Assembly: GCF_048564905.1 (NCBI RefSeq) | Contig: NW_027328740.1 | Span: forward strand, 72,358,662-72,422,661 | DNA: 64,000 nucleotides | Reading direction: 5' to 3' | Source: Vicugna pacos | Taxonomy: Eukaryota > Chordata > Mammalia > Artiodactyla > Camelidae | Part shown: positions 11,626 through 23,704 of the stretch, in pieces | How the letters are laid out: each line of letters begins with the position of its first letter | Position numbering within the stretch: position 1 is the first letter of the stretch | Notes under the pieces: model-generated | The model's input: the letters and a program-made list of their open reading frames with translations, nothing else | What the model was told of the DNA's origin: nothing | The model's database searches: none | Translations under genes and position numbers: made by a program

Positions 11626-11820
11626 CTTGTGAAAGCAGAGCCATGCTCAGAAAGTAATGGGTATTTCTAAGGGCCAGACATGAAGTGCAGTGAGTGTGGC
11701 CTGTTCAAGAATCAGAGGGCAGTCTGCCAGGGCTGGAGGAGAGTGACAAGGGAAGTGTGGTACAGGTAGGAGTCAGACCATGTGGGGACATGGCAGGCTG
11801 GGATAAGGAGCCTGGACTTC

Positions 11821-12262
11821 CAGTAATCCCTTGGTAACCATGGGGCACTGGTTCCAGGACTCACCCTGAAGTCAACATCCATGGATGCTGACGCCTCTTG
11901 TATAAAATGACATAGGACTTGCATGGGACTCATGTACATCCCCCCATCTACTTTTATATATATATACAAACTTTTTTTATTGAGTTATAGTCATTTTGCA
12001 AAGTTGTATCAAATTCCAGCATACAGCACAAGTTTTCAGTTATACATGAGTATACACATATATTTGTTGTCACTTTCTCTTTCACTGTGTCCTCCTGTGT
12101 ACTTTAAGTTATCTCTAGATTACTCATGGTATCTAATACAACATGAATGTTATGTAAGTAGTTGCCAGTGTATGGCAAATTCAAGTGTTGCTTTTTGAAA
12201 CTTTCTGTTTTTTCAACAATATTTTCAATCCACCGTTAGTTGAATCTGCTGGATAGGGAGGC
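11821..12262. mobile_element. Tigger-group DNA transposon (MER2-like), split by an L1
   Basis: Left end CAGTAATCCCTTGGTAACCA and GGGGCACTGGTTCCAGGACT match the MER2/Tigger terminal pattern. Past the L1 insertion the element resumes with TACTTTAAGTTATCTCTAGA and ends ATCCACCGTTAGTTGAATCT...GGGAGGCCCT. It is non-autonomous, without a transposase frame. Confidence 0.75.
11953..12105 (-). mobile_element. Short L1 3'-end insertion inside the MER2-like element
   Basis: TTTTTTTATTGAGTTATAGT followed by TTCCAGCATACAGCACAAG is the reversed artiodactyl L1 3' UTR. Similar short words (TACTTTTA and TACTTTAA) flank it and may be the target-site duplication. The insertion is younger than the Tigger host element. 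Confidence 0.7.
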
Positions 12263-14440
12263 CCTAGATATGGAGAATCCCCAAGCTCCTCCTTCCCACA
12301 TCCTATATTTTCACTGCAAGCACTGAAGGGGTCCAAACATAGAAGAGACCCATCTACCTGCTGGAAACCCTGAGGAATTCCGTCAGCGTATGTAGAGCAG
12401 GAGAGAAGGTTTAGGGCCAACTAGTGGGAAAGGAGGGCCTGCCTGGAGAGGATGGAGGAAGGACAGTAGTGGAAGCCATCACGTACTCTTACTGGAACTA
12501 GCTGACAGCAGTGAGGGACGCCAAGGAACTGGGTACACGTCACGTGTGGGGCGATCCTGGCCACCAGGTGCAGGGTTCACATAACTGGGACCCAGTTTGC
12601 AAGATCAAAATAACAAGGAGGCAAAGGGGCTGCCTCAGTCCCAGGATCCTGACAACGGCCACAGCGACGTGACCCCAGCTAATGCGGTTCCCCTAGTAAG
12701 CCAGAAAAACGAAACTCTGAGCCAAGATATTGCAGATTCCACTGCAGCCACATGGATAACTAGATCTCTAACCTGACAAAATGTAACCACCAGAAACAGG
12801 AATCTTTCCTTTTCTCTTCCTTTGGAACTTTGGACAGGGAGTCACAAATCTTTGACGGGAACCACCTATAAACCAATAGAGAGCTCACTTTTTCAGGAAT
12901 AAGCATGGAGAAAAAGAGTGGGGTGATGGTTTAAAGCAGAAGTCAAAGTTGAAGCCCATCTGAGAAATGGTAAAAACATGTTTCTCAATGAATTCGAGTT
13001 ATGGCAAAAAGAAGGAGGAAGGTTAAGGAAATCTCTATTAATATCCATTCACCATAAAAGACTAGCCAGCCATAAAAAGACAACACCTTAAATTAATAAT
13101 TTTTTTTTTGGTGATGAAAAACAATGCCTTAATTTAAAACAAGGCTTGGGCCATCAACAACACTCTGAGAATTGTTGACGAGGAGAACATAAATCTGCAT
13201 ATAGATATGTAAGTGTTCCAAGTCCACCACTCAAAAACAATTAGTCAATCATGTGTCCAGTTGATTGGGAAATCCCAATAAGTAAATAACTCAAAAGTGG
13301 GAAAGACATGGGATTAAATAGTGGTAGTGAGCAATGAAATCCAAGATGTATATACCTATATTTTCTTTGTTAATGTAACAAACTTAAAGCAACTGTCTAA
13401 AAAGTAGTAACTGGAGCACACAAACACACACACACACAATTTAGAACAACAGAGAGGTAAAATATGCTAAATTTATCATTATTGAGGAACAGGATCTAAT
13501 AGATTATTTCATTTTTGAGACTCTTATAGGAATACTGGCCCAATTGCATAAAAATTTATGAACTTAGAGATGATTTATAAAGATTTAGAGAGAATTTTCT
13601 TTAAGAGGCAATATAGCTTCCAAATCACTGAAGAGAAAATTAACAATAAAAAAATTAATTAATCTAGGTAATATGGAGTAACACTGACCATATTTACCAC
13701 CCTAAAATAAACCACAAAATGGATAAAATATATGAAGCAATGATTTTTAAGACACGTGGAAACGATCATCCACTAGGACCTTGCCTTGCCACCTCAATAC
13801 CAAGGCTCCTAGGCCTCCTACTGCCATCACAAAGGATGTCCACCAGGAGGCGACATTTCCTTCCTCTGCTCCTACTGCAGAGCCAGTCCTGAGCAGTCCT
13901 TTTCCAGGTGTTGGCAGGCAGCTCCCAGAAGTGCTCTCGTGGGCCTTGGTCCCTTTTGGCCACCAGCAAAGGGATCAAGGATGAGCAGTGAGCCTCCTTC
14001 CTCATCCAAGACCTAGGAAACTATCTGACTTCTGAGCAGCCCTTCACTCTTGTCTGCTGTCTGGTACTCTCCACCCGGCTTCCCGAGTCCCCGGCACGGG
14101 CAGCCTGCACACTGGCCACAGCCCATCAGAATCTGTTCCCCCGCCAAGAGGCCACGCATGATCATGAGCAGGGCTCCAGGCCTCTGGAGCAGTGCGGCTT
14201 GGACTGGGTCCTGGCCCTGGGCGCGCGAGCTCCATGCCCTTGGTTGAGTCAGTCAACATCTCTAAGCTACAGTTTCCTCATCAGTAAAATGAAGACATAA
14301 TCAATATGGAAAAAAAACAGAATCTGAGGGGGACTAAATTTCTGGTGATTGAAGATAATTTTAATTTTGATTTATACAGCAAAGGACATCATACAATTTT
14401 TACTACATCGTATTTCTAAAGGACAGCTTCTACTATTAAA
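12263..14440. other. Unassigned intergenic DNA
   Basis: AT-rich through about 13770, with a short (CA)n at about 13420-13440 and an oligo-T at 13100. It turns GC-richer at 13780-14240. A MIR-like piece (CATCTCTAAGCTACAGTTTC, CTCATCAGTAAAATGAAGAC) lies at about 14240-14300. No gene seen. Confidence 0.45.
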
Positions 14441-14444
14441 AGTA

Positions 14445-14705
14445 ATGCATGCACGTACACACAAACACACGTGCAGACACACTGGCTCTAGTCCACATAC
14501 ATCCCCACGGGCACACACACATGGAGTCATGTACCACCCACACACCCATAACATACGCACAACCACACACATCCTCAGGCGCACACACACACATAACATA
14601 CAGAACCACATACATCCCCAGGTGCACGTGAGCACACACAAACACACAGTCATGTACAACACACGTCCCCAGGTGCGCGCGTGCACACACACACGTCTTA
14701 CACAC
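14445..14705. repeat. CA-rich minisatellite, about 50-60 bp units
   Basis: At least four imperfect units, each combining a (CA)n run with an ACATCCCCAGGTGCAC-like core (14500, 14565, 14610, 14665 region). Frames on both strands here are His/Thr-rich or Cys/Val-rich translations of the repeat. Confidence 0.75.
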
Positions 14706-17060
14706 TTTGGCGTTATTCTAAATCAATTTACAATTGAGGGTCACAGTGTCCATTGTTTTATCCACTCAGAAGGTCCTGACTTTGGAGCGTGAAGCAGGAG
14801 CTCTCCTCTCTGGAGATGGTCTTTACCAATTACAGTCTCAGTAGAGCCAACATAACTGCTCTGGACCTTTGGAAGTGCAGGCCAGAGCATACCTGGGAGC
14901 TCACATCCTGTACATGTAAACATGTTAAGTGCAGTAGGTTCTAAAGTCCTGCCTTTACAAATATACGTTCATTATAAGGGGGAAGACCAGGTTCAAATTT
15001 AGAATTCCAAGACACAGGGGAGTCCGGCAAAGAAAGTGAGCGTGTGGGGAGAGCTGATTCCCAGTCTCTGACCACTAGCCTGATCCTTTTCTTCCCAATG
15101 CTGGGTCCATCCCTTGCCACAAGTGGCCTTGGATGTTCACAGGGGGACACTCAAAACTCACATTCGGGATCTGCTCATACCCTCCATACATACAGCTGCC
15201 CTTTGGCCTCTCTGTGAGTCCTGGGAATCTGAGCTTCCGGGAGAGCCGGTGCAGGCACTAGGAATGGGTCAGGGGCTGCTGAGACAGGGCATCTGGGGTC
15301 CTGGGCTTCTAGAGCATGGGATGGAGCCAATGACCCTGCCCCCTTGGCCCTGCTGACTCCACCCCATGGAGGGCGTGGCCAGAGGAAGTGTCAGGGCCAG
15401 AGGGACCCTCTGCAGTGCAGGACCCAGGGCAGCGGGCCCCCTTGCCGGGGTCTAAGAGCAGAAGGCCTAAGGAAAGATCTGAAGAGGCTGTAAGGTATCT
15501 TCATTCCCATTAATTAAACAAAAATAAAAGCATACCACAGGCGTGAGTGGAAAGGGATTTGTTAGAACAAGGGAAGGCACTTGCCAAGGTCTGGCCATAG
15601 AGGGCTGGTGGGTTTGTCAGGTTGATGAGGAACCAAGAGGCTGTTAGTCCCTTCTGGGTCTAAACACCTCTTGAATTCCTCCGGGTGACACTGAAATGCA
15701 GTGAGACACGGAACTCTCTTAAGTTGTTAAAATCTTCATGGTGAACCATTCAACTCTCTCCTCATTCTTGGCTGCGAAAGCACGATAAACACAGGCCAGA
15801 AACTCATCAGCCTGTTGGTTGGTTCACTATCCGTCTGGCGCCTCCTCTTGTAGGAGCCTTTATCACATCACCCAGGGCTGACCCGGCTCAGGATTATAGC
15901 TGATTTTCCGCAGGTGGCATCACTTGCTAGTGACATGAAGCAGGCACATTAGCCACCTCCCAAACACTGAGGCTCCTCCTGGGAGGAGCCTTCAGACCCC
16001 CAATCCAGCCTCTGCACCACGATGTTCCTTAGTGTCACTACCGGTTTGCTGCCTTGGCCTCTAGCTTTGACCAGATCCTCGCCAGATTGTCGATAAATAT
16101 CACCCATATACCACATCTAAGCTTGCGGTCCAGATGTGACCATGGTTCTTATTTTCTTCCCATCGATGGATTGTTTGATCTTTGTGTAATCATGTCGACA
16201 GCAAGGCCAGTACAGCCCTCTTGAGGCCTCCCCGAGCCGCCTCTGTGTATAACTGTCCTAGCACCCCAGGGGATCGGGTCTGAAGCCTGGCACTCAGACA
16301 CGAGGATGTCAGCTGGAGAGACAGGAATCCACTCCTGCTGTGGCTTCTGCTGTGGCTCAATGTGGCCATAAAAACGGATCCCACAGGCCCTGACGTCACT
16401 TGACTCACTGCAGGGATGCTCCCACACTGCCGCGTTCCCCAAGAGACTGAGGGCTTTCTGCTTGTTCCGGAAGGCCCCACCCCCGAGGGGACACTGGGTC
16501 CAGTGGAGCGTCCAGCCTGCTTCCCCGCCAGCCCTTAGGGCCTTTGTGGGGCCTGGAACATCAACTAACCTCCCCTTAGGGACCCCTTTGTCCTTTGCAG
16601 CCAACAGACCTAGGTCATAAGCACTTTAACTCACCTGAGGGTGTTTTCCTCACTTCAGGGGCAGTGAGGACTGGGCTTCTTCACACTCCAAGTGCCCCCG
16701 GTCTGGATGCAGACAGTCTGGCTCTCCCCCCAGTCCTGCAGGTTCCGGCCACACCTCCTGCTGGTCACGGAGTCTGTGCTGTATTCTCTTCCAGGACAAC
16801 AGGTGCACTCTGCCCCCCGCCCTGTCCCCACCAGCAGTGGCAGAGGTGGAGGACAGGCGGGTGAGCTTGGGCCTGAGACACTGCCCTGAAATCAGTGCCC
16901 CAGAGGCCGCTGGTGACTAGAGGGACCACGGGGAAGAAGGCAGCATGGGATGGGAGGGGGAGGAAGGTTCAGGATAACGAGATGAAAAGGGGAACAGATA
17001 GCACCGTGAGGACCTCGACCATGAAAGGGAAGAAGATAGACAGTGACAGCTGGAGCGGTG
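14706..17060. other. Unassigned GC-moderate DNA with a short perfect palindrome
   Basis: No gene or repeat family recognised. A palindrome with 10-bp arms lies at 15970-15991. The minus-strand frame at 16149-16604 (151 codons) has no recognisable domain. Confidence 0.4.
15970..15991. repeat. Perfect short inverted repeat
   Basis: Arms AGGCTCCTCC and GGAGGAGCCT flank a TG centre. Confidence 0.8.
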
Positions 17061-17079
17061 TTGGCGTTAAAAGCTGCGG

Positions 17080-17400
17080 GCATTTTCATTTAATTTTATT
17101 AATTACCATTACATATAGTGACATATTTTTATTTGATTAAAGATTAGGTGCCATGTCATATAACAGGATATAGTATATTATTTATTAAATAATACATAAT
17201 AGTAGATATACTAGCATGTTATGTTCTGTTTATTTATTATCAGATAGTATATAATACATATGTAGTTATTTATATACATAATATATAATTCATGCATCTA
17301 TATAATATATAACACATAACAAAGTAGGATTATGAATATTATATTTTATAACAAGATTACATAACAATAATGATGTAATATTATCCATTGTATATCTTGG
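17080..17400. repeat. AT-rich low-complexity tract
   Basis: Dense TA/ATA/TAT words (for example TATATACATAATATATAA) with almost no G or C. No coding or RNA-gene structure seen. Confidence 0.8.
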
Positions 17401-17429
17401 CTCATGACACATTCTCACCTTAGGTGCCT

Positions 17430-17600
17430 GTCAGAAGTATTTATGTATTAAAATTAATATTATAAGAAACAGTTGTGAACCTGTCACCCAGCACCAGAAC
17501 AGGACTATTGACAGTGACATACTGTGTCCTATCCTGCCCTAGGCCTCTTCTCACAGGAAGTAACCAGCATCCTGAATCCTGGCTTACACTTGCCTTGTGT
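17430..17600 (+). mobile_element. Old L1 (L1M/L1ME-type) 3' fragment
   Basis: GTGAACCTGTCACCCAGCAC, CAGAACAGGACTATTGACAG and AAGTAACCAGCATCCTGAAT follow a known L1M 3'-region pattern. Confidence 0.5.
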
Positions 17601-19225
17601 TACTGTCACACACACAACATTTAAGATCAGTTAAAACAAATGAACTGCAGGTACATGCAACGAAGTGGATGCATCATACACCCTATGTTAAATTGAAAAA
17701 GTAAGCCCAAGAAGGTAGCCTATAGTGTGCTAAGCTTTTAACTGTGTATATATATGTCAACTAAACTCACTAAATTAAGAACAACTACAGCTAGAGTCCA
17801 GGTGGGAGAGGGACAGATAAAAGGTGAGGTGAGCAGATTTGCTGCAGGTGAGCGAGTTCCCTTCAAGTAACATGTCATTCTCTCTGAAGCAGGAGGCAAG
17901 GCCATCTGCTGGGAGTCAGGGAAGAGACAGAGGGAAGCTTAGAGGTGTGCAGAGAGCATAGAATGTTGACACCACTGTGTGGCAAGTGGGGAAATGTGCT
18001 CACTAGAGAAATCCTGGAGGATTGCCTGGCAGTGGCAACATGCTGGGCATTGATTTGTAGTCTTAGAAATCTGTGCTGGGAGAGCCTGCTGCCTGCAGGC
18101 TCAGAACAAATAGAGCTGGGTGAACCGAGATGGAAGTCATCCTGGTGAGGAAATGAAAAGATCAAGGGTCAAGGGAGTTTTGTTTGTCATAAAGAGAGTG
18201 CTGACTGTGGATGCAGAGCTGGAAGGTGGGGAAGTGGAAGTAAGAGGAACGTGGACAGGTAGGAAAGCAGAGGAGTCAGTGCATGATGCCCCAGTGAGGG
18301 TGAAGGAGGGCCAACGAGGCTGGTGGAGAAGCAGCTGGATGGCTAGAGTTGGGCACATAAAGGAGAGAGGCTGGACCTGGGGTGGAGACACGCCCGGGTA
18401 TGAGCCCGGGGGTAGGGTGAATGGGAGGTGTCTGGCTCAGGCTGACGGAGAAGAAGACCCTACAATGACCATACTGGGTGGTGGAGGGAGAATCAACATT
18501 GACGTCTTGATGGTAGGCGGTGAGGCAATACAGAGTTGGTGGTCCAGCTGCTCCTGACTGAGGCAGATGAGCAGGGAGGCCAGGGTGGCAGGCACTGCTA
18601 GGAACGGACTGGGTTTTCCAGGTGTTCCCAAGAGAGGAGGAGAAATCACCTCATGGGGGAAAGTGAGCACAAGGAGGTCAACCCAGGCTCCTGATCAAAC
18701 GGAGAGTGTGAGGGGGCAAATCGTCAACTCCAGAGATGGTGGCCTAGGAAGCAGGGACCATGGGTGAAGTGAGGGGACACTCAGAGAAGAGAGAGAGATG
18801 AGTCTTCTGGGTGTAGGGGGAAGAGAGGCCCCAGGACAAAGGAGCACAGGGGCACAGTGATGAGGATGGACTGGCTCTGCTGTGACACTGCAGGAATGGC
18901 TGGATCTTTGTCCTGAGGGCTTAGTTTGGGGGGGCTACTGGCCTCATGAGGGCCCCCCTCTCAGCAGCCTGGACAGATGCTCCCGCTCCTGATAGCTCTG
19001 TGGCCACCACTGTTCCCGGAAGGGCTCTGCCTCCATCTTCTATCAGACATTCCTGCCCAGTCCCCGACTGCCAGCGAGGGAGCCTGGGCCTCAAAGCCGT
19101 TTGCCGTGGAGGGACACAGGCTCCTTGGAGAAGCAGGCTGATCTTATTTTTCTCCGTAACCCACGGCCTAGCAAAGCGCCAGCCTATGGGTGGGCCATTC
19201 AGGGGCTCGGATACTTCTTAAATTA
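17600..19225. other. Unassigned non-coding DNA
   Basis: G-rich on the plus strand from 18120 to 18900, giving paired overlapping frames on both strands but no domain. No recognised repeat. Confidence 0.4.
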
Positions 19226-19229
19226 ACTC

Positions 19230-19365
19230 AAAGCAGTAGAATAGCAGAGCTGGAGGAAGTGACCACTGAGCTCACAGAGTTCACTGCCCACACCCCCATT
19301 CTACAGATGAAGAAACAGAGGCCAAGCAGCCAAGGTCATGCTGCTCTTTAATGCTGGCCTCTGTT
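19230..19365 (-). mobile_element. MIR SINE remnant
   Basis: CCCCCATTCTACAGATGAAG, AAACAGAGGCC and CCAAGGTCATGCTGCT follow the reversed MIR consensus. Confidence 0.6.
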
Positions 19366-19394
19366 GGGCATACCAAGTGATGAGCTGCACTGAA

Positions 19395-19505
19395 GGGCCT
19401 GAGAGGGGGCTCTGGGGTCAGACAGCTTGGGTTCAAGTCCCATCCCTGCCATTTACTAGCTGTGTGATTAATGACTGTCCTTCCTGTAAAGTGCCACCTC
19501 ATTTG
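19395..19505 (+). mobile_element. MIR SINE
   Basis: TGGGGTCAGACAGCTTGGGT, TTCAAGTCCCATCCCTGCCA and TTTACTAGCTGTGTGATTAA are a good match to the MIR core. It forms an inverted pair with the MIR just to its left. Confidence 0.8.
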
Positions 19506-20640
19506 TTTGTCATGAACACAGAGTTCCTGGAACAGCAGGACAGAATTCTTTAAAGGTTTGCTGTTGCTTTTGTTACTATTATCACCAAGTGAACCCTGAA
19601 ATGAAGAACAAAGACAGCAAGATTTTTTATTTTAAAAGATTTTAAAATACGATGATGACTGCTTGATTTAATCTATTCAAGTTTGCATTTGGCCATTATT
19701 AACAACAGCACAATGGATGACTTTTGAGGAAATGTTACTTCATGTCTTTAATTCTCACTAACTACACAGGCTATTCAACAGGAAGCAATTTTTTTTCCAG
19801 GAAGAGGGACAAAAAGTTAACAATATCTCTGTACCTCTCGGTTCCCAGTGAGTTGGTTGTGATCTGTCAACCCAACTTTGGGGAAATGCCCTCTCCTCCT
19901 GGGCTCGCTGCACTGCCACGTGGCCTCCAGGGGGCGATTTACCCCCACACGAATCCAGTATCTTGGTTCATATCTTTGCTTCAGATCCCTCAAGGACTGC
20001 CCATGCACCAGGGCCCCATCTGCCCCACCAGTCTCACCTGCTGGCCTCCAGGAAACTATCCTGGGTCTCAACCATCCTCTGTTCCTATGCCCGCCCCACT
20101 ACTCTTCATTTTGTCCTTCAAGTGTGGGCTCCTGTGGCTTGCCACCAAGCAGGGGTCTCCCAGTCCTCCACCTTGGGGAACTGCATCGTCCTGCACAGTG
20201 CCTAGCGAAACTGTGTGGAGGCCGGAAGAATACAGAACAACAGGTGCTCAGAGGGGCTGCCTTTCCCACTGCAGGGGCCCTGGAGAGCTTTCTCCCAGCT
20301 GGTTATTCACAGGCGCTGAAGCTGTGGAATCTCGATCTTACCAATTTAAAGGGCATCATCACTAATTACAAAAGAAATCATTTTTTCAGTAGCAAAAGGA
20401 GAAAAGACTTTGTGCCCCATGCCCCCATCTTTCTTCCTCCGCCTTCAGAGGTGATTCTCACTCTCTGGGCAAGGGTAGAAAGCAACAAACAGAATATTAT
20501 TTTTCAATGATTCTTCTTTCCCACTCTGAAGATTGCATCCCAAGACTGATGAAGGCTAGGATGGTTTGGCTTCCCTGTACTGAGTATTCAGAGGCTCAGG
20601 GTGGAGGGGGTTAGGGAGATAATTCAGCATTATGGAACCA
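19506..20640. other. Unassigned non-coding DNA
   Basis: Contains overlapping 210-codon frames (19724-20365 and 19878-20510) with no recognisable domain. Pro/Ser-rich composition on a C-rich strand suggests chance. Confidence 0.4.
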
Positions 20641-22250
20641 AACAGAGACATTAAAAGGTTCTACTCTAAACAGAAAGGAAGCAGGATGCTATAGAAATGG
20701 GAAAACCATCATTGGAAATGAAATAACGAGTTACAAGACAATAAACATGAAGATGTAAAAAAGAAAAAGTATATCAAAATACAAAAAGGTGGGAAAGGGA
20801 GATGGTAGCAAGAAAAGATAGATTTTTTTCTCTTTCTTTTTCCTTTTTCTCATTATTCTTAGGATGTGTTGGAGCCTACGTGATTATCAGTCTAAAGGAA
20901 ATAGATATGATAATGGGTTGATATACTTGAAAAATAGGGTAACCACAAATCGAAAGCATATAATAGAGTTGAAAAAAAAAAAACCAAAAAAGAAACAAAC
21001 TCTAAATGGCCTAAAGACTTAAACATTAGACAAGACGCTAAAAAACTCTCAGAAGAAAACATAGGCAAAACCTTATTTGACATATATCTCAGCAGTGTTT
21101 TCCTAGGGCAATCCACCCAAGCAACAGAAAATAAAAGCCAAAATAAACAAATGGGACCTAGTTACACCTATCAGCTATTTCAAAGCAATAGAAACCATAA
21201 GCAAAATGAAAAGACAACCTATGGAATGTGAGAAAATATTTGCAAAAGATGAGACTGAACATGGCTTAACTTGTAGACTATAAAAATAGTTCATACAACT
21301 TAATAAGAAAAAAAAATAAACAACCCAATCCAAAAATGGGCAGAACAACTAAACAAGCAATTCTCCAATGAAGATATACAAATGGCCAATAGGCATATGA
21401 AAAAAAGGCACAATATCGCTAATTATCTTAGAAATGCAAATCAAAACTACAATAAGTTATCATCTCACACTACTCAGAATGGCCACCATTCAAACATCCA
21501 CTCACCATAGATGCTGGAGAGGCTTGGAGAAAAGGGAACCCTCCTACATTATTGCTGGGAATGTAGTTTGGTGAAGCCAATGTGGAAAACAATATGGAGA
21601 TACCACAAAAGACTAAAAAAAGACATCATTTGATCCAGCAATCCCACTCCTGGGCATATATCCAGAGGGAACCTTAATTTCAAAATATACCTGCACCCCA
21701 ATGTTCACAGCAGCATTGTTTTCAATGACCAAGACATAGAAGCAACCTAAACGCCCACTGACAAATGACTGGATAAAGATGTAGTATTTAGATATAAAAG
21801 AATATTACACAGTTGTAACAAAGAAGGAAATAATGCCATTTACAGCAACATGGATGGACTTGGAGATTATCACACTAAAGTGAAATAACTCAGACAGAGA
21901 AAGACAAGTAACATATGATACCACTTATATGTGGAATTTTTAAAAAAGATACAAATAAACTTATTTACAAAACAAAAACAGACTCACAGACTTAGGAAAC
22001 AAACTTAGGAGTTTGGGATTAACAATTACAAACTACTATATGTAAAACAGACAAACAGCAAGGATTCACTGTAGAACACAGGGGAAAATGTTCAGTATCT
22101 TGCAACCTATAATGGAAAAGAACCTGAAAAAGAATAGACTATGTATATGTACAACTGAATCACTATGCTGTATACCTGAAACTAACAAAACAGCTGTATA
22201 TCTGAAACTAACTAAACATTGTAAATCAACCACATTTCAATTAAAAAAAA
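20640..22250 (+). mobile_element. LINE L1, 5'-truncated, plus strand
   Basis: ORF2 C-terminal region is clear from about 21000: GCCTAAAGACTTAAACATTA, CCAATGAAGATATACAAATG, CCCACTCCTGGGCATATAT and CAACATGGATGGACTTGGAG. An artiodactyl-type 3' UTR follows, ending ATTGTAAATCAACCACATTT and an A-rich tail at about 22240. The 5' part (20640-20950) also reads like L1 internal sequence, but less clearly. Many stops interrupt ORF2, so it is inactive. Confidence 0.9.
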
Positions 22251-22717
22251 GATAAGCTCTAAATAGCTGTATTCAAAGAAAATCTTCAAATCTTACCTCC
22301 TACAAAAAGTAAAATGGGAAGCTTGAGCAGGACCAAATTATACTGAATGAGAGGTTACATACCTTCTCCAGCACGTGGCCCATGGTACACATACATCGTG
22401 GTTTCCTTCAGGTAAGAATGGCTCTTACTGCCCAGGGAGCGAGTCCTGCTGGGACAAGGCCTCTGTGGCAGTGGCCTCCTTGTCACCGCTCCATCTCACC
22501 AGAAGGCCAGGGTTTTCAGAGGGGAGGGAACACAGAGCTCATACACTTCAGATATATTTCCTGAGAAAAACTGTGGAAAGACCAAATTCACCTGCAGTGC
22601 AGGAAACATGAGCACGGCCCCTAAGCAGACTGACAAACCCGAAGCAAGACGGCCCGATGTTCACATCGGAACCAGAACAAAAACCGTCTGGCCCCAGTTA
22701 AACGATCACCATCTCAC
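22251..22717. other. Flanking intron-like DNA of the POFUT2 fragment
   Basis: No further POFUT2 exon was found downstream (lower coordinates) of the exon copy. No repeat recognised. Confidence 0.4.
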
Positions 22718-22968
22718 CTGCAATGAACTGTTCGTACTCATTGTCAGGGATGTTTCTGTTGAGACTTGAGAGATCAAAAAAGTCAGACCAGGGAATCCGG
22801 ACCTGGTGGATGTCCAGGCTCTGCTAATGGTAGAGGCGGCCCCAAGGGGGTATCACCAGCACCGACTCTTCCATTTTCAGCAGGGTCTTCAGGAGGAAGG
22901 CGATGTGGATACAGACGCCCCTACGGAGGCTGAAGCCCTCCGGAGGGTTGACATAACACAGAAGGTAC
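22718..22968 (-). pseudogene. POFUT2: POFUT2 exon 2-like fragment, unprocessed and decayed
   Basis: POFUT2 is the ER protein O-fucosyltransferase that fucosylates thrombospondin type 1 repeats. The minus strand encodes an 83-codon block beginning [17 protein letters not shown] and including [30 protein letters not shown] and NEYEQFIAG. It parallels the human segment starting YLLYDVNPPEGFNLRRDV. The block is flanked by an intact acceptor (pyrimidine-rich tract then CCCTGCCAG) and donor (GCAG|GTGAGA), so it is a genomic exon copy and not a retrocopy. A TAG replaces the Trp codon after GRLYH. Several conserved residues also differ (YD to CY, and changes in the following helix). I found neither a signal-peptide exon upstream nor the next exon downstream. 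It is best read as a fragment of a segmental duplication. A true POFUT2 locus with assembly error is less likely. Confidence 0.8.
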
Positions 22969-23228
22969 CTGGCAGGGAGCAAAGGAGAGCGGGTCTTCAG
23001 AGCCAGGTCTCTGCACAGGAATCCCGGCTTAGATAGAACAGATACAATGGGAATCTCTGCACAGCACATGGCCTAGACTCAAGACACGTTCAGCAGCTTC
23101 TGGTTTGTATAGTGGAGGCACTGCCCACCGATCTCTGTGTGGCCAATTATTTCGAGTCTGGGAGCACATGCAGAAGACATCTTGGCAACTGTCTATCAAC
23201 GCTAAGCACCTGACTAGTACCTGAGCAC
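22969..23228. other. Intron-like flank of the POFUT2 fragment
   Basis: Unique-looking DNA immediately upstream (minus sense) of the exon copy, beginning with its pyrimidine tract. No first exon visible. Confidence 0.4.
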
Positions 23229-23704
23229 CCGTTCTCCAGGGAATCTCAAACTTCTTGGCCTAAAGACCCCTGTACACTCTTAAATATTGAGGACTTCAAA
23301 AGGCTGCTGTTTATGTGGGTTAAATCTATCAATAGTTCCTGTGTTAGAAGTTAAATAAGAACTTTAAAAAATGCTTATGAGTTCACTTAAAAATAATAAC
23401 AACCTACTACATGATACCATTAATACTCTTAAGCAAAAAATAAGTATATTTTTCTAAACAAAAATCATTAATGAGAGGAATAGCAGTGATTTTAATTTCT
23501 GAGAATCTCTTTTGGACTGGTGAGAGCTTAATTCTATCTGCCTCTACATTACCTGTTTTGTGATATCACAGACTAGGTTTTCCCTGGAAAACCCCACAGG
23601 AAACTCGGGAGTGCAAGAGTGTGCAAAAGGCAGGTGACTTCCCGGCGTTCCTACGAAAATAGTCTTGCATCTCAGGGGCCTCGGACTCACTTTGATAACT
23701 GCTG
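23229..23704. mobile_element. hAT-Charlie-type non-autonomous DNA transposon
   Basis: Ends GTTCTCCAGGGAATCTCAAA and TTTGATAACTGCTG are degenerate hAT inverted termini of the GGTTCTCAA...TTGAGAACC type. Inside are AAGACCCCTGTACACTCTTA, TTATGTGGGTTAAATCTATC and ACCTGTTTTGTGATATCACA, as in a well-known Charlie-related MER family. No transposase frame. Confidence 0.7.

Noticed and set aside
14372-14705. Cys/Val- and His/Thr-rich frames
   Set aside because: They are simple translations of the CA-rich minisatellite on either strand.
19724-20510. Overlapping frames of 210-213 codons
   Set aside because: Pro/Ser/Cys-rich translation of C-rich DNA in two frames at once, with no homology recognised.
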